Assembly (NCBI GenBank): GCA_037893245.1
Contig: JBAIAA010000013.1
Location: 1,116,001-1,180,000 of the forward strand
From: Crossaster papposus
Taxonomy: Eukaryota > Echinodermata > Asteroidea > Velatida > Solasteridae
Direction of reading: 5' to 3'
Length of the DNA: 64,000 nucleotides
A program made the translations under genes and the position numbers. The notes beneath the pieces were generated by a model that was given only the letters and a program-made list of their open reading frames with translations, had not been told where the DNA came from and did not search any database. This document shows, one piece after another, positions 54,301 to 64,000 of this stretch (the first letter of the stretch is position 1; each line of letters opens with the position of its first letter).

Positions 54301-55977
54301 AAAGGTCCGACCATAGACCAGGACATCATCAAGGTAGACTACACAGATTTCGCCAACGAGTCCTTCCAGACAGCCTTCCATGTATCGTTGAAACGTGGCA
54401 GGCGCATTCATTAGGCCAAATGGAATGCGGACCCACTCATGGAGCCCCCATGGTGTGACAAAGGCCGTAAGTGGTCGGCTGTCCTCGTCAATGAACCCTT
54501 GGTGGTAGGCCTTTCCTTGGTCTAATGTGGAAAACCAAGTGTTCCCAGCCAGGCGATTCAAAACATCACGGACTCTTGGGATTGGCTGTCTGTCTGGAAT
54601 GGTTTTCTTGTTAAGTTCTCTGTAGTCCACGCACAACCGTAGCGTTCCATCCTTTTTGCGTACGCAAACTACAGGTGATGAATATGGGGACTGAGATTTG
54701 GTGATCCAGCCTTTGCTGATGAGGTCAAGGATGTAGTTTTTCACCTCGCTGTACAAGGGACTTGGTATGGAGGAATAGGTGCGCCGCACTGGTTGTTCAT
54801 CCTGTAAGCGGATCCGCATCTTTAAGTCAGGCGCACATCCAGTGTCGTTCTTATCTCTCCCAAAGGCTTGACACTCCTCTTCCAACATCTTTTCTGCAGC
54901 TTTTCGCTGTTTCTCAGGAAGATGAAGGAGATCTACTTCTGGACTCCACTGGTCCCCCTTGGTTTGGACAGAGGACACTTCTACTTTCGTTTGGTCAGTC
55001 GTGGCGGCAACATCCCGCTGTATCTCGCCGGGGATGATGGAATGGATTAGTTGCAGTCTGCCAAGTACAGTTTTCTGTTTGAGCGTGACGGAACTCTTAC
55101 TTTGGTTGCAAACTAGGATGCATACCCTGCAGAAGGATCCTTTTGGAACACGTACAACGGACTCATCCATCTGCAGACCATCAGGCCAGCAACGTTGGAC
55201 ATCCGGCTCAAATAGTACTGTCATGTCTTCAGTTACTGGTCCTGGATGTGCATTCCCAGTGACTACTATGTTCTCTCCAGCCGGAATCACCACATCCTTT
55301 TTTCCTAGTTTCACCTCACAGAAATCATCTGGGTCGTTACTATTTATGAAACCCACCAAAGCAGCAACTTGAGCGGGTCGAAGCTCAGGAAACGCTGACT
55401 TGATGGATGAAGAGGAATCTTCTGTCTTCACTAACATCTCAATTACGTTGTAGCCAATGATGGGTCGTTCAATCTCATCTGTGCTGACGAGGACCGGGAC
55501 TGTCATTCCCTGCGACGCTGTCGTCTCCCCAATCAAGCTGAACTTTAACTCTACCCATCCTTTGAATGGGATGGGCGTTCCATTTGCTGCTGCTAGATTG
55601 AACTGCTCGCCTGTTCCCATTAGCTCCTCTATAGCTCGTAACTGAAGGTCCGGAAGATTCCGTTCCATCCATCCGCGGGGTACTATTGAAACCTGGGCCC
55701 CAGTGTCCCACAACGCTTCGGTGTGAACTCCTTGAAGGGAGCAACTTACTATACATCTCCTACCAACAAGCCTGACAACTCTGTGACGTTGCTTTGGTGT
55801 TAGATGACAGACACGCACCTGGTTTCCTTGACAAGGGGACGACTTTGGCTTTTCTGTACCCTGGGACTCCTGAACCTCTTTGACTACTGCTCGTCCCGCG
55901 GCCGTAGTCCACTGGCGTTTCCCGGAGGCCCTCTCCGTTGGCGGCACCCCCTCGCGAAATGCTCTGATGAGCCACAC
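51379..55977 (-). CDS. pol: Ty3/gypsy Pol polyprotein (1532 residues)
   Basis: One uninterrupted frame. An aspartic protease ([10 protein letters not shown], catalytic DTG at 91-93) is followed by reverse transcriptase (about 400-570, STLDQGKAY and YLDD at 548-551). RNase H follows (TDAS at 731, catalytic Glu about 775, YTDN about 802, DADALSR about 845). Integrase has a zinc-binding HDEMGH...ECRC block at 995-1033 and D1062, D1121, E1157, a DD35E spacing. A C-terminal GPY/F-like region ([17 protein letters not shown]) precedes a Pro-rich tail. The protein copies RNA to DNA and inserts it. Its start overlaps gag by 94 bp in a different frame, implying translational frameshifting. Confidence 0.95.
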   Translation of the reverse strand: MWLIRAFREGVPPTERASGKRQWTTAAGRAVVKEVQESQGTEKPKSSPCQGNQVRVCHLTPKQRHRVVRLVGRRCIVSCSLQGVHTEALWDTGAQVSIVPRGWMERNLPDLQLRAIEELMGTGEQFNLAAANGTPIPFKGWVELKFSLIGETTASQGMTVPVLVSTDEIERPIIGYNVIEMLVKTEDSSSSIKSAFPELRPAQVAALVGFINSNDPDDFCEVKLGKKDVVIPAGENIVVTGNAHPGPVTEDMTVLFEPDVQRCWPDGLQMDESVVRVPKGSFCRVCILVCNQSKSSVTLKQKTVLGRLQLIHSIIPGEIQRDVAATTDQTKVEVSSVQTKGDQWSPEVDLLHLPEKQRKAAEKMLEEECQAFGRDKNDTGCAPDLKMRIRLQDEQPVRRTYSSIPSPLYSEVKNYILDLISKGWITKSQSPYSSPVVCVRKKDGTLRLCVDYRELNKKTIPDRQPIPRVRDVLNRLAGNTWFSTLDQGKAYHQGFIDEDSRPLTAFVTPWGLHEWVRIPFGLMNAPATFQRYMEGCLEGLVGEICVVYLDDVLVYGRTFEEHLENVQKVLICLQQHGIKLKSAKCHLFLKEVRYLGRLVSAAGHRADPADTAALQTIKAKTPANVGDVRKVVGLLGYYRQYLESFSSKAKPLYDLLSVPKSSNAAPDQVPIKKQTKKRTSTATKKSGQLPSHQAVTWTQQHQEILNSLIDSLMQPPVMAYPNFTQPFFLTTDASQEGLGAVLYQKQEGKTRVIGFGSRTLSPAEKNYNLHSGKLEFLALKWAITDKFRDYLFYAPSFVVYTDNNPLTYILSTARLNATGHRWVAELADFRFSIKYRPGKSNKDADALSRIPMDFDEYTTMCTQEITPNAFTAAVQGINAFSEHQVSWAAAIGVDDESLQPEEIPPVPIQPVLNRASLAKNQLEDGAVSRVIHYKTSKKRPSKRQRQDDLPETRALMREWDQLQLDTDGILIRKTQSRKQVVLPRKYRERVFKELHDEMGHLGTERVLNLARDRFFWPHMARDIEQYVTKECRCLKHKRPNIPTRAPLTSITTTEPFELISIDFLHLEKCKGGYEYILVIMDHFTRFAQCYPTTNKSGKTVAQKIFNDFVLRFGFPKRIHHDQGGEFENHLFRQLEQYSGIGHSRTTPYHPQGNGQVERFNRTLLQMLRTLTDEEKTRWTDSLNKVVFAYNSTRQETTGFSPFYLLFGREPRLRVDLLFELTPAADRRCSNTNPRRYADQWQKQLQEAYTIVRGKMEKASIRAAKHYDHKVHSSSLHPGDRILVRRLALPGGPGKLTSYWEEKIHVVVRRKSDDIPVYDVRPEDNSGRVRTLHRNHLLPCEWLAPDDPVVPIKHKATNKATKSRNRARDHLSDDSSADEGEISWRDCRTTERLPSADLSSPLRPDAESFCPETPIENVPPDAPDRRDEPQLMEDTVSDPGEVDPIEHPVRNRQPPARFTYDVLGQPRVNQVQHSATPVVVPQPQMSHQGPWTNVPMTRAAGWTWIPQIQNFAWIPPTNQLPYMHPPNGTVSAM

Positions 55978-57140
55978 TTAAAACAGTGCGAGCAGGATGG
56001 CCCATTACCACTCTGCCTGCACGACAGACATCCGTAAGGTCGGAGAGAACGGCTTGGGGCTGAACTGGGTTTTAGACTCATCACAGCCTCTCGGATCTCT
56101 GCTATCTGTACCTTAAGCTGATTGATGTCAGCTGCACTGTCGCGGACCTCCTGGGCAAGGGGATTGGACTTCTTTGGGGAACTCTTCTCGCTCTCCATTT
56201 CTATTGTATCGACCTGGGCAACTTGGGAAGCACTTCCTTTGCGGAGTTTTGCCCGGCTTTCTTCCTCATTGATAGCTGCCATGTTAAGATGCTCGAACAG
56301 GTCCTCATCAGAGATGCTCTTATCAGCAAGATGAGGACGCATCTCTGCCTTGACACTGTTGTCCCGCAGTCCAGTAAGCACCGAATGAAGAAAAACACCC
56401 TGAACCAGTGCTGGATCGTAGGTGAAGGTCGAACCCGCTTCTTGGGAGGCAAAGATCACTCTGTGACGTAGCTCCAGAGCGCGAATCAGAAAGGCTTGAG
56501 CTGATTCTTTCTGCTCCTGCACCAAGCGAGATAGCTGAGTGAAAAGCTCCGTAGCATCCCGCTCTCTGAAGTGCGCTCGCAGCAGCCGACGGAGTGTGGG
56601 GAGGGTCAAATTCTCCTTTCCTTCCAGGTAGCTCCGAAGTTTCAAACCAGGGACAATACTCCGAATGACTGCATCGACGAGCTCTTTCTCTGGGTACTTT
56701 TTTTCCAGGCCAATCTGCAGTTGGTGAATGAGACTAGGGAAGGACAGTTTGTCCTTCTGGCCGGGATCCCCAATCTGGCCTGTGATCTTAAACTCTCGGC
56801 GTAGCGTCATGGCGGGAATCTGAGCTGAAATAGGGGCGGGGCTGGCTTCTTCCTTCTCGTCTGGAGTCGAAGTTTCTGGGGAGCTCGGTGCCGGAGTGGC
56901 CGATTTGATAGCCTCCAGGACGGTACGTAACATGGCTAGCCCACCATCTGGTTGCTCGTCAACTTCATCCCGGTCCAGGTGTCTCGTGATTCTTTTCACA
57001 AGCCGCAGCCGGGAAAAACCATCCTCGATTCCACTGATCTCCAACTCCTTGGCGAGTTCCGCGAGCTGTGTTTCTTCCAGCTGGTACAGAGCGGTGTTCA
57101 CCTCACGGTGCACCGACTCCAGCTCAGATGCCATGGTCAT
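55884..57140 (-). CDS. gag: Ty3/gypsy Gag (418 residues)
   Basis: ATG at 57140. Helical N-terminus (about 1-60), acidic Pro/Ser linker, then a capsid-like region (about 110-290) with [20 protein letters not shown] and [17 protein letters not shown]. The C-terminus has a CX2CX4HX4C knuckle ([14 protein letters not shown]) preceded by a Cys-rich [16 protein letters not shown] patch. Gag forms the particle and binds RNA. The stop lies inside the start of pol. Confidence 0.9.
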   Translation of the reverse strand: MTMASELESVHREVNTALYQLEETQLAELAKELEISGIEDGFSRLRLVKRITRHLDRDEVDEQPDGGLAMLRTVLEAIKSATPAPSSPETSTPDEKEEASPAPISAQIPAMTLRREFKITGQIGDPGQKDKLSFPSLIHQLQIGLEKKYPEKELVDAVIRSIVPGLKLRSYLEGKENLTLPTLRRLLRAHFRERDATELFTQLSRLVQEQKESAQAFLIRALELRHRVIFASQEAGSTFTYDPALVQGVFLHSVLTGLRDNSVKAEMRPHLADKSISDEDLFEHLNMAAINEEESRAKLRKGSASQVAQVDTIEMESEKSSPKKSNPLAQEVRDSAADINQLKVQIAEIREAVMSLKPSSAPSRSLRPYGCLSCRQSGNGPSCSHCFKCGSSEHFARGCRQRRGPPGNASGLRPRDEQ

Positions 57141-57207
57141 TAGTGTCGGGCAGGCAATGTAGCGATGGCAATCATCTCCGGATGACTACTCATCGGAACC
57201 AGGTCCT

Positions 57208-57220
57208 GGCAAGGTCGCCA
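57208..57220 (-). promoter_or_regulatory. Putative tRNA primer-binding site
   Basis: Two bases after the 5' LTR the minus strand reads TGGCGACCTTGCC. TGG, complement of the tRNA CCA end, and the position are as expected. The tRNA is not identified. Confidence 0.55.
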
Positions 57221-57222
57221 AA

Positions 57223-57480
57223 TGTTGCACCCACGGGTGACTCGGACAAGTCACAGGTAGGCGTACTGTGAAGTAAAGAGACAGGGGGAAAACTGGTAAT
57301 GGTTGTTCTTTGTTGTACTCTTCAATTCATCTAATGTAAGAATGGCTTGAAGGGTACAAGGACTGCCACATCACCAGTTCTCTGTAGTCTCCTGGGTGTT
57401 GCCCATATTGGGGGACTAATACAATTTAAAAATAGGGGTGCTACCGTTTTTGGAAGGGGGGACCAGATCGGATCCCTACA
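57223..57480 (-). repeat. 5' LTR of Ty3/gypsy element
   Basis: 258 bp, identical by eye to 50496-50753. On the minus strand it carries promoter and upstream signals for the element; individual boxes are not resolved. Confidence 0.95.
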
Positions 57481-57750
57481 AAAGCAAGTGCAAACCAAAA
57501 ACTAGGAAAAAGTAGGATATTCAAGAGAAAAGTAGAAGCACAAGTAAACAACAAATAGTAAAAAGTAGAACAAGTAGAAGCAAGAGTGAACAAAAAGTGG
57601 GAAAAAATGTAGGAATTTCAAGAAAAAGATACTGGTAGGAAAAGAACGAGCACGTGTATAAACAAAAACACTAGGAAAAGTGGACATACTTGAACGCCTT
57701 GCACTGTTCTTGCAAGTATTATTACTTAATTGTTTTTTCATTGCTCTGAC

Positions 57751-57972
57751 CTTTAAACCCAGGCCTTTTAAGGGCGTCGGTGCTCTTGACAATCTCCTCA
57801 ATCTCCTGCAGGTCCTTGTAGAGCGGGGTTTTCAGTAGGGCGTCAAAGACCGAATCGTCCATGCCGGGAGGCAGCTGGGAGCGGTCCAGGGCTTTCTGTT
57901 CACGCTGGGCCTAGTCACTGGGGGCGTCCGGCGCTGTGGTGGAATTGATAGTTTGGTTCAGGTCCGATGCAC
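57751..57972 (-). pseudogene. Minus-strand exon M1 with one in-frame stop
   Basis: 222 bp, phase 1-1, acceptor TTTTGATAG and donor AAAG|GTCAGA. It encodes ASDLNQTINSTTAPDAPSD, then a TAG, AQREQKALDRSQLPPGMDD, SVFDALLKTPLYKDLQEIEE and IVKSTDALKRPGFK. It joins exon M2 in phase (G|GA GCC). The two exons are separated by about 8.5 kb of intron holding the Ty3 element. The stop sits in a low-conservation linker. Confidence 0.6.
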
Positions 57973-59768
57973 CTATCAAAAGAGAAAAGTGATCAACCAA
58001 TTAGCACTTTTTGTATTGTATTACAATAGTCAGAGATCACACTTGCCTATGGAAAAACTAAAAATCTAAAAATCGTCCGACCCCAAAATCGTTTCTGAAA
58101 TATGTTATCCTTGGAGCTTTCTACTCCATTCATAGATGAAACGTCTCAAATGCTAGTTTTAACACCCACCACTTGTAGCCGATACTTGTGGGCAATTGCA
58201 CGTTAATTCAAGGTGGAGAAAGCTGAAAAGTAGAACATTGAGCAAATCTTCCAAACTACAAGCACCACAACAACAAATGTGACAGAAATAGTGGGGCTGT
58301 TAAGTTCACATATCTGATACAACTGTGCACTTCGTGACTGAAGCATGAAACTTGGCATGTTTTGGGGGGCATTTGTTTCAGATGTGGAGGCATTTTATAT
58401 TTGACCTCTGATGACATTTGAGAGGTCAATTACCTTTACCGTAAAACAATTGTTCTTGTTATACCATGATATTAAATTGCGAGATCCGATTGTTCAACCA
58501 CTGGTAACATGGATTATTACAAAAGTTCATGCGTTACCTCAAAAGTGATGTACCCAGGGTACATTACTCCAAAATAGTGGAGTACATCACCTTAATTGTT
58601 TTTAGCATTTAGTCCTTTTTGCACAAAATAACACACAAACGTAAAGTTTAATATAAGCAGATCCTATAGTACTCCTGGTATTACATATACGTGAAACACT
58701 ATTACGTCCGCGCTAGTAGAGAACAGTTAGAATGAAAGTTGGATAGACTATGAAGCAGAATCAGTGTCAAAATGAACAGACGTGTGTATTCTTCAAACGT
58801 CGCATGTTTTTACAACGCCGATCCTTTCCTAATTTGGATGCTTTCCTAAATCGGATGATTTTTGTAAACTCGGATGCTTTTTTTTATAATCAAAAGCTTT
58901 TTTAATTCGAATGATTTTCTAGTTCGGATGCTTTATTTATTCTGAGGTTTATTTGTGTCATATAAAATTGTATTATAAGATCGTAAAAGTTGTATCCTTA
59001 TTGAGTGACCCCCACAATGACGCTTCCCAGGCTGTATCATAAAATACATTCTGGCATTCTTGTGTTTATGACTATTGACTAGTGCCCTCGAACAAGATAC
59101 TGACAATTTGGCCTCATGGCCTCAACCAGCTCCTTGAGCTATTTCTCTCTCTCGTGGCCAGTTTGGCATGGGCTTGTCACCTCTGATTGACTCAACCTCC
59201 CCTTTCCACCCCTAGCCCTTACTATGCCACTATGATATACTGATTTCTTCAGGGACAGGGGCCGTATTCACAAAACTTAAACTTAGGAGAATACTTAAGT
59301 CATACCTAAATCTAAGCACCCTGCTAACTTAAGTGCCCCGCTTAATTTGGTATTCACAAAAGATCTAAGCAACCCACTTATCTTAGTGCTCCACTTAACT
59401 TAAGTGTTTAAAGCAGTCACTGTTGCTCATGCGCAAAACATGTTCGTCATAAACGTTCCTACGCAACGAAAATGTAATCTATCTGCGCGGTTTACCATGC
59501 GCGCGTGCACACGCACGCAGCCAGCGACGCAGTTTTCAAGCCCAAGTTAGTGCACCAAAATAGTCTGCGTCACGCGCGCGTTAAACGAGTTCGTCATGCA
59601 CGTTTTAGATGTTTTAACACAGAATCGTAGTGAAATGTTCATTTTATTTACTCTCGAGTGTGAAACAAATTGTGATGGTGATTTATCCGCATTCTTTCAA
59701 ACATGCTGGAAGGTAAGATAGTTCTTTTGCATTTTATAGTCGGCAGTCACGTGTATTGCATGTCATTG
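57973..59768. other. No gene seen; MITE fragment at 59262-59420
   Basis: 59262-59420 starts GGGGCCGTATTCACAAAACT and repeats ACTTAAG and CTTAAGTG wording with a second TATTCACAAAAG. It looks like a fragment of a short inverted-repeat element. 58800-58940 has irregular TTCGGATGCTTT repeats. No exon is recognised. Confidence 0.45.
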
Positions 59769-60600
59769 TGTAATGGTCTTGGTGACCTCTCCTGTTGCTT
59801 CCCTCCCTAGTGGTTGGGGGCGCTCTTCATGTTTTGCAGTGCCTCCTCGACCAGTTTATTCCAGACAAGTGGTGGCGCTATTCATTGGGACCAGGGAATA
59901 ACCTTTTCATGAACATGTAACAATCAGAAATTCTTTGGACATAATTCTCGGGACCTTTTTGTTAATACATGTACCAGACCTTTATTCAGCAGACATCACT
60001 GAGTCCACTCACCGAGTATTGGTTGTTGCCCACCCTAGATCCACAGTCATGTAGGTTTAACTTCGTTTTAGTGATTATTTTAAGGATTTCTTTGTAATCA
60101 CCAAGTGTTGAGATGACATACGTTTATACTACGTATTTAGATTTGAGACATGATCGTAGTTAGTTGCACCTTTGTTGTAATGTCAAGATATTATAATAGT
60201 TCTGCAATTAGTTCTTTCCACAGTTACCATAAAGTTCACTCTTACAATTTGTTAAGGTTTAAGAAGATTTTCTAGACTGTTTTATGAGCAATCCCTGTAT
60301 TTAATATCTGTTCACTGAGCTCTATTTACATTCATTCTGTGGTGCTAACCCCCTCTCTTTAGGACTTGCTTAGAAGCTTTTGTCCAGATTAAGTTCTCCC
60401 TTCAAGTACTTACCTTTCTCTTTTTATGTAACTCGGCCTTTGTCACACTATTGAGCTAAAGTTATTTTGTGTACTTTGTTACAGTTCACCGCGTGGAATA
60501 AAAGATACATGGGATCCATTGCTCTGACCCTTGGCCGTGTTTTCCTTCTATTTCCGTGGTTGACACTCGCTGGTGAATGTTAGTTACCGCCCCCCAAGCT
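59769..60600 (+). repeat. Probable 5' LTR and leader of BEL/Pao element
   Basis: It precedes the BEL gag-pol frame. An AATAAA at 60495 lies about 40 bp before CTTGGCCGTG and GTTGACACTCGCTGG, which fits the R region and end of a BEL LTR. The left limit (TGTAATGGTCTTGGTG near 59769) is a guess, because the 3' LTR needed to prove it lies outside the window. Confidence 0.4.
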
Positions 60601-60676
60601 ACACTTTTCTGAAACCAGTACAGTGAAATGACTGTGTAGAAATTAACTACGTCAGTGCAACTTGTGACTGGACAAA

Positions 60677-63600
60677 ATGGACTCACTACTCCGCCCTCAA
60701 AGAGAGCGACATCCCACTCCCAGAGCCTTCGCTGCCAACGTACAGAAAGCAGAAAGCGTACTTGTTGGTCTGTGGAGGAAAACACGACAAACCCTGAATG
60801 ATCTCCAAACCCTACCAGTCGAGGCGGACACACGCCAAACCACTCTGAAGTCAGCCAAAGATGCATTCCATGCATATTCCGAAGCATGGACCGAACTAAA
60901 ACAGCTCTATGACAAAGACCAGTCATACCATGAAGACGCGCTCCAGACAAAAACAACCTTCTTGGAAAACAGTAACTTTGCCAACAAGATTATCATACAA
61001 ACCACAGAAACGGCACATTCCCTTGCTCTGGAGACCAAGTCCAATTCCTCAAGACGATCCGGGTCCTTTGTACGCAGTTTCAAGTCGCGATCCTCGAAGC
61101 CATCTTCTTCCTCTTCCCTCAGTGCACGAGCCCATGCCTTGGCCTCTGCTGCTGCTGCTGACAAAAATGCTGCTTATGAGGAGGCAATTGCCAAGCGCTC
61201 AGCAGAGATGGCAGCTCAGCAAGCCACCAGACAACTGGAACAAGTAAGACATGAATCCGAAGCAAGAGTAGAACACGCGAGAAACGAGTTTGAACGAGAG
61301 ATGCAACAAGCAGCAGCTGTGGCCGACATTCAAGTCCTACGAGCCCAACAAGCAGCAGCTGTTGAACGAGCTCGTTCTGACGCTCTTATACAGGCGGAGC
61401 AGGAAGAAAGCCAGATACCAACAGCTACAACACCAGAGCAATCCTCCAACGACCATGCTTTGTACTTCCGTACAAAGACCGAGAGCGAAACCCAGCCTCC
61501 AGTCTCCATTCCACTCCAAGCCTCGGCCCCGATGTTTCAACCGATAAAGAGTAACACCGCTCCTCCCCCTAATCCGGCCCATGTGACGCAGTCTGTCGTG
61601 CAAACAGAGAGAAAGAAAACCGAACCCGACGGCAGTTGGATCACCCTCACAAAGCAGATAAGTGAAACGCTCGCACGACAACGACAACCAGCCCATGAGC
61701 CGGACATGTACAACGGAGACCCCATCATGTTTCATCCCTGGCGGTCCTCTTTTGAAACAATGGTGAATCAGGCGGAAACCCCTGCAACCCAAAAACTGGC
61801 ATTTCTAGCCAAGTATACCAAGGGAGAAGTGAGACAGCTTGTAGATCGTTTCCGCCATCGCTACGTTTCAGATCCAGAATGTGCATACAAAGAGGCTTGG
61901 AAAGAACTAGAGTACCGATTTGGAAACAAGACAAAGATAACCTCTGAGGTCATCCACAGGCTGTCCAGCTTCCCAAGATTCAGACAGGAGGAACAACACA
62001 AAATCTTGGAGTTTGCAGATCTGTGTGCGGACACCGCCGCACAGATGGATGATTTACTGGGCCTCAATGTCCTCAACTATCCACACAACCTACATCCCAT
62101 CCTGGAGAAACTACCGTTGTATATTCACAACTCATGGAGAAAGAAAGTCACCCAACACAAATCGGTCCACGACATCTACCCGCCATTTCGTGTATTTTCC
62201 CAATTCATCGGAGAAAAGGCACGAATGCACAACGATCCAGACCTCTACCCTTCCATTTGTGAGCCGCATCGACCACAGAAAGCAAGCACAAATTTACCCC
62301 CGCATAAACCGTCACTCCGAGTAATGGCGACAAGTAGTCCCACAGCAATCGAGCCAGGGCCTCAAAACACCAAGAAATGCCTCTTCCACGGACAAGCCGG
62401 ACACCACATCTCAGAGTGCATTGCCTTCAGCAGAAAGCCAATTGGAGAGAGAAGGGAGTTCTGTAAACAGAAGGGACTCTGCTTCAGGTGTGGACAGAAT
62501 CATAGAATCAAAGACTGCGACACAAGTGTAAAATGCAAGAAATGCAACAGCATTTCGCATGCAGCCTTTATGCATACCCCTATCCAGCAAGAAGCCAGGG
62601 TGCCCCAGAGTGTGGAACACCAAGAGCCAAAAGCGCAGAAGCTAGAGACAAACACGAAGTGTACAAGATACCACAACTGTTCCATGGCACGTTCTTGCTC
62701 CAAGATCGTCCTGGTGAAGTTGTATCATCGTGCCAGACCTTCAGATTTCATCTACGGTTATGCGGTCCTGGACGACCAGTCCAACTCGTGCCTTGGGGAC
62801 CCTAAGCTGTTCGAGTCCCTTCGCATCACTGGACCTTCATATGCCTATGAGCTGTCAACTTGTGGAGGACGTGGAATCGTCACCAAAGGAAAGCGAACGG
62901 GTGATCTAGTAATGGAATCCATGGATGGCCACAAAGTGCATTTACCGACAGTCATCGAAAATGAGAACATACCCAGCGACAGAAGCGAAATCCCAGCTCC
63001 AGATGTTTGCAAAGATTTCACCCATCTGCGGCCAATCGCCGACCTGATCCCTAAACCGAGAGATGACATCGACATCATTCTGCTGATCGGGAGAAGCTGC
63101 CTAGAACCGCTTAAGGTCAGGGAATCCCGCAATGGCCCAAAAGACGCTCCATGGGCACAACGCACAGACATGGGGTGGACGGTATCGGGCAGAGTCTGCA
63201 TGAGTGGTGCAAACGGGCGGCTGTATGTCTCTACCAGTCGTACCGTTCTAGTCCAGCCCCCAACAGCACCTGACGGAACCGCAGACTCCACCAATCCCAG
63301 CCATAAAGACAGCCGATGCCAAACCGTATGTGAAAATCACATCCGTACAAAGGATATCCTCGGCACCCACCACCATCTAGACTTAGACGTGTACACTGAA
63401 ACTCGGGACGACAATAGAAAGGCATTGTCCGTTGAAGACCAACGGTTCCTTAACATCATGAGCGAACATGCCCACACAAATTCCACTGGCAATCTGGAGT
63501 TCCCCCTTCCTTTGAAGAAAAGAGATGTCCAGCTTCCGAACAATCGTCTACAAGCACAGAGCCGGCTAAACAATCTCCTCAGAACCATGCACCACAAACC

Positions 63601-64000
63601 AACCGTAATGGCAGACTATCAAGCTTTCTTTGGCAAGATATTTGATAAGAAGCATGCATCTCCTGTGCCAAATGATGAGCCATCCCCTCCACCCGGGACT
63701 GTATGGTACTTGCCTCACTTCGCGGTGCGACACCCACGAAAGTCGGGTATACGAGTTGTCTTCGATGCCAGTGCCGAATTTCACGGCGTCTCTCTCAACA
63801 ACGCTCTTCTGCAGGGTCCCGATCAGATGAACAGCCTCCTGGGAATACTGCTGAGATTTCGACGAGGACAGGTGGCCGTTATGGGAGACGTGGAACAGAT
63901 GTTTCACAATTTCTACGTCGATCCTGAGCACAGAAACTTCTTGCGGTTTCTGTGGTTCCAAGACAACGACCCTACGAAGCCCATCATAGAGTACCGCATG
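60677..64000 (+). CDS. gag-pol: BEL/Pao Gag-Pol polyprotein, first 1108 codons (runs off right edge)
   Basis: From ATG at 60677 the frame has no stop to the last base. The N-terminal helical region has Ala/Glu/Gln-rich coiled coils (about 150-260). The DUF1759-type Gag segment has YNGDPIMFHPWRSSFETM and ITSEVIHRLSSFPRF, then zinc knuckles (CLFHGQAGHHISEC, CFRCGQNHRIKDC, CKKC). The protease region shows YAVLDDQSNSCLG. Reverse transcriptase follows with VWYLPHFAVRHP, GIRVVFDASAEFHG and GDVEQMFHNFYV, the motif A Asp. Gag and Pol are fused in one frame, as in BEL/Pao. RNase H, integrase and the 3' LTR must lie beyond the window. Confidence 0.9.
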   Translation, partial: MDSLLRPQRERHPTPRAFAANVQKAESVLVGLWRKTRQTLNDLQTLPVEADTRQTTLKSAKDAFHAYSEAWTELKQLYDKDQSYHEDALQTKTTFLENSNFANKIIIQTTETAHSLALETKSNSSRRSGSFVRSFKSRSSKPSSSSSLSARAHALASAAAADKNAAYEEAIAKRSAEMAAQQATRQLEQVRHESEARVEHARNEFEREMQQAAAVADIQVLRAQQAAAVERARSDALIQAEQEESQIPTATTPEQSSNDHALYFRTKTESETQPPVSIPLQASAPMFQPIKSNTAPPPNPAHVTQSVVQTERKKTEPDGSWITLTKQISETLARQRQPAHEPDMYNGDPIMFHPWRSSFETMVNQAETPATQKLAFLAKYTKGEVRQLVDRFRHRYVSDPECAYKEAWKELEYRFGNKTKITSEVIHRLSSFPRFRQEEQHKILEFADLCADTAAQMDDLLGLNVLNYPHNLHPILEKLPLYIHNSWRKKVTQHKSVHDIYPPFRVFSQFIGEKARMHNDPDLYPSICEPHRPQKASTNLPPHKPSLRVMATSSPTAIEPGPQNTKKCLFHGQAGHHISECIAFSRKPIGERREFCKQKGLCFRCGQNHRIKDCDTSVKCKKCNSISHAAFMHTPIQQEARVPQSVEHQEPKAQKLETNTKCTRYHNCSMARSCSKIVLVKLYHRARPSDFIYGYAVLDDQSNSCLGDPKLFESLRITGPSYAYELSTCGGRGIVTKGKRTGDLVMESMDGHKVHLPTVIENENIPSDRSEIPAPDVCKDFTHLRPIADLIPKPRDDIDIILLIGRSCLEPLKVRESRNGPKDAPWAQRTDMGWTVSGRVCMSGANGRLYVSTSRTVLVQPPTAPDGTADSTNPSHKDSRCQTVCENHIRTKDILGTHHHLDLDVYTETRDDNRKALSVEDQRFLNIMSEHAHTNSTGNLEFPLPLKKRDVQLPNNRLQAQSRLNNLLRTMHHKPTVMADYQAFFGKIFDKKHASPVPNDEPSPPPGTVWYLPHFAVRHPRKSGIRVVFDASAEFHGVSLNNALLQGPDQMNSLLGILLRFRRGQVAVMGDVEQMFHNFYVDPEHRNFLRFLWFQDNDPTKPIIEYRM

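Larger units (their letters stand above)
50496..57480 (-). mobile_element. Complete Ty3/gypsy LTR retrotransposon, 6985 bp, minus strand
   Basis: Two 258-bp LTRs show no difference when compared by eye, with TGTT...ACA ends. They are flanked by a 4-bp AAAG duplication (50492-50495 and 57481-57484). The internal region has gag and pol in overlapping frames, both without stops. Order protease, reverse transcriptase, RNase H, integrase is the Ty3/gypsy plan. Identical LTRs and intact frames mean a very recent insertion, possibly competent. Confidence 0.95.

Noticed and set aside
57502..57801. Minus-strand hydrophobic ORF next to exon M1
   Set aside because: It reads through a GTAGAA minisatellite in a frame different from exon M1.

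Overview
The window is 64 kb of nuclear DNA from an animal, most likely a marine invertebrate. The evidence is spliced genes with GT/AG introns and cysteine-rich extracellular exons in mostly phase 1, together with many transposon classes: DIRS/Ngaro-type, Ty3/gypsy, BEL/Pao, CR1/L2, PIF/Harbinger, Kolobok, TTAA MITEs and tRNA-derived SINEs. A deuterostome such as a hemichordate, amphioxus or echinoderm is my guess. Nothing bacterial is present.

Region 1 (1-15.1 kb) is the remains of an integrated double-stranded DNA virus-like or Polinton-like element. It carries a packaging-ATPase relic, several small membrane or coiled-coil genes, two tandem copies of a capsid-like gene and a 194-residue membrane protein. 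A 1.04-kb foldback transposon cuts into the ATPase. That foldback element is itself split by a 6.84-kb tyrosine-recombinase retrotransposon (4670-11509) with split direct repeats (A1 - internal - B1 - A2 - B2). The retrotransposon holds about 45 copies of a 43-bp repeat between its reverse transcriptase and recombinase remnants. A 144-bp palindromic MITE and a tract of degenerate repeats complete the nest.

Region 2 (15.2-38.8 kb) is one long plus-strand gene. About eighteen exons encode cysteine-rich modules of the GCC2/GCC3 (ephrin-receptor-like) type. Several neighbouring exons join in phase, but at least four are frameshifted and one is split by a TTAA-targeted MITE, so the locus looks like a decaying gene. 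Its introns hold SINEs, MITEs, a THAP-encoding Kolobok element and a MADF/Myb-encoding Harbinger element. One exon has been duplicated on either side of a CR1/L2 insertion, apparently as an exceptionally long (460 bp) target-site duplication.

Region 3 (38.8-48.8 kb) is repeat-rich, with a foldback element and a 4.4-kb composite repeat full of TGACGTCA and CCGGAAG motifs. Region 4 (48.8-58 kb) has two minus-strand exons that I believe belong to the same gene family as the Cys-rich gene. Between them lies a structurally complete, very young Ty3/gypsy element with identical LTRs and intact gag and pol. Region 5 (59.7-64 kb) is the 5' part of an uninterrupted BEL/Pao element running off the right edge.

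The only clearly intact long coding regions are those of the two LTR retrotransposons. The virus-like genes, the DIRS-like element, the Harbinger and Kolobok genes and the host gene all show breaks.
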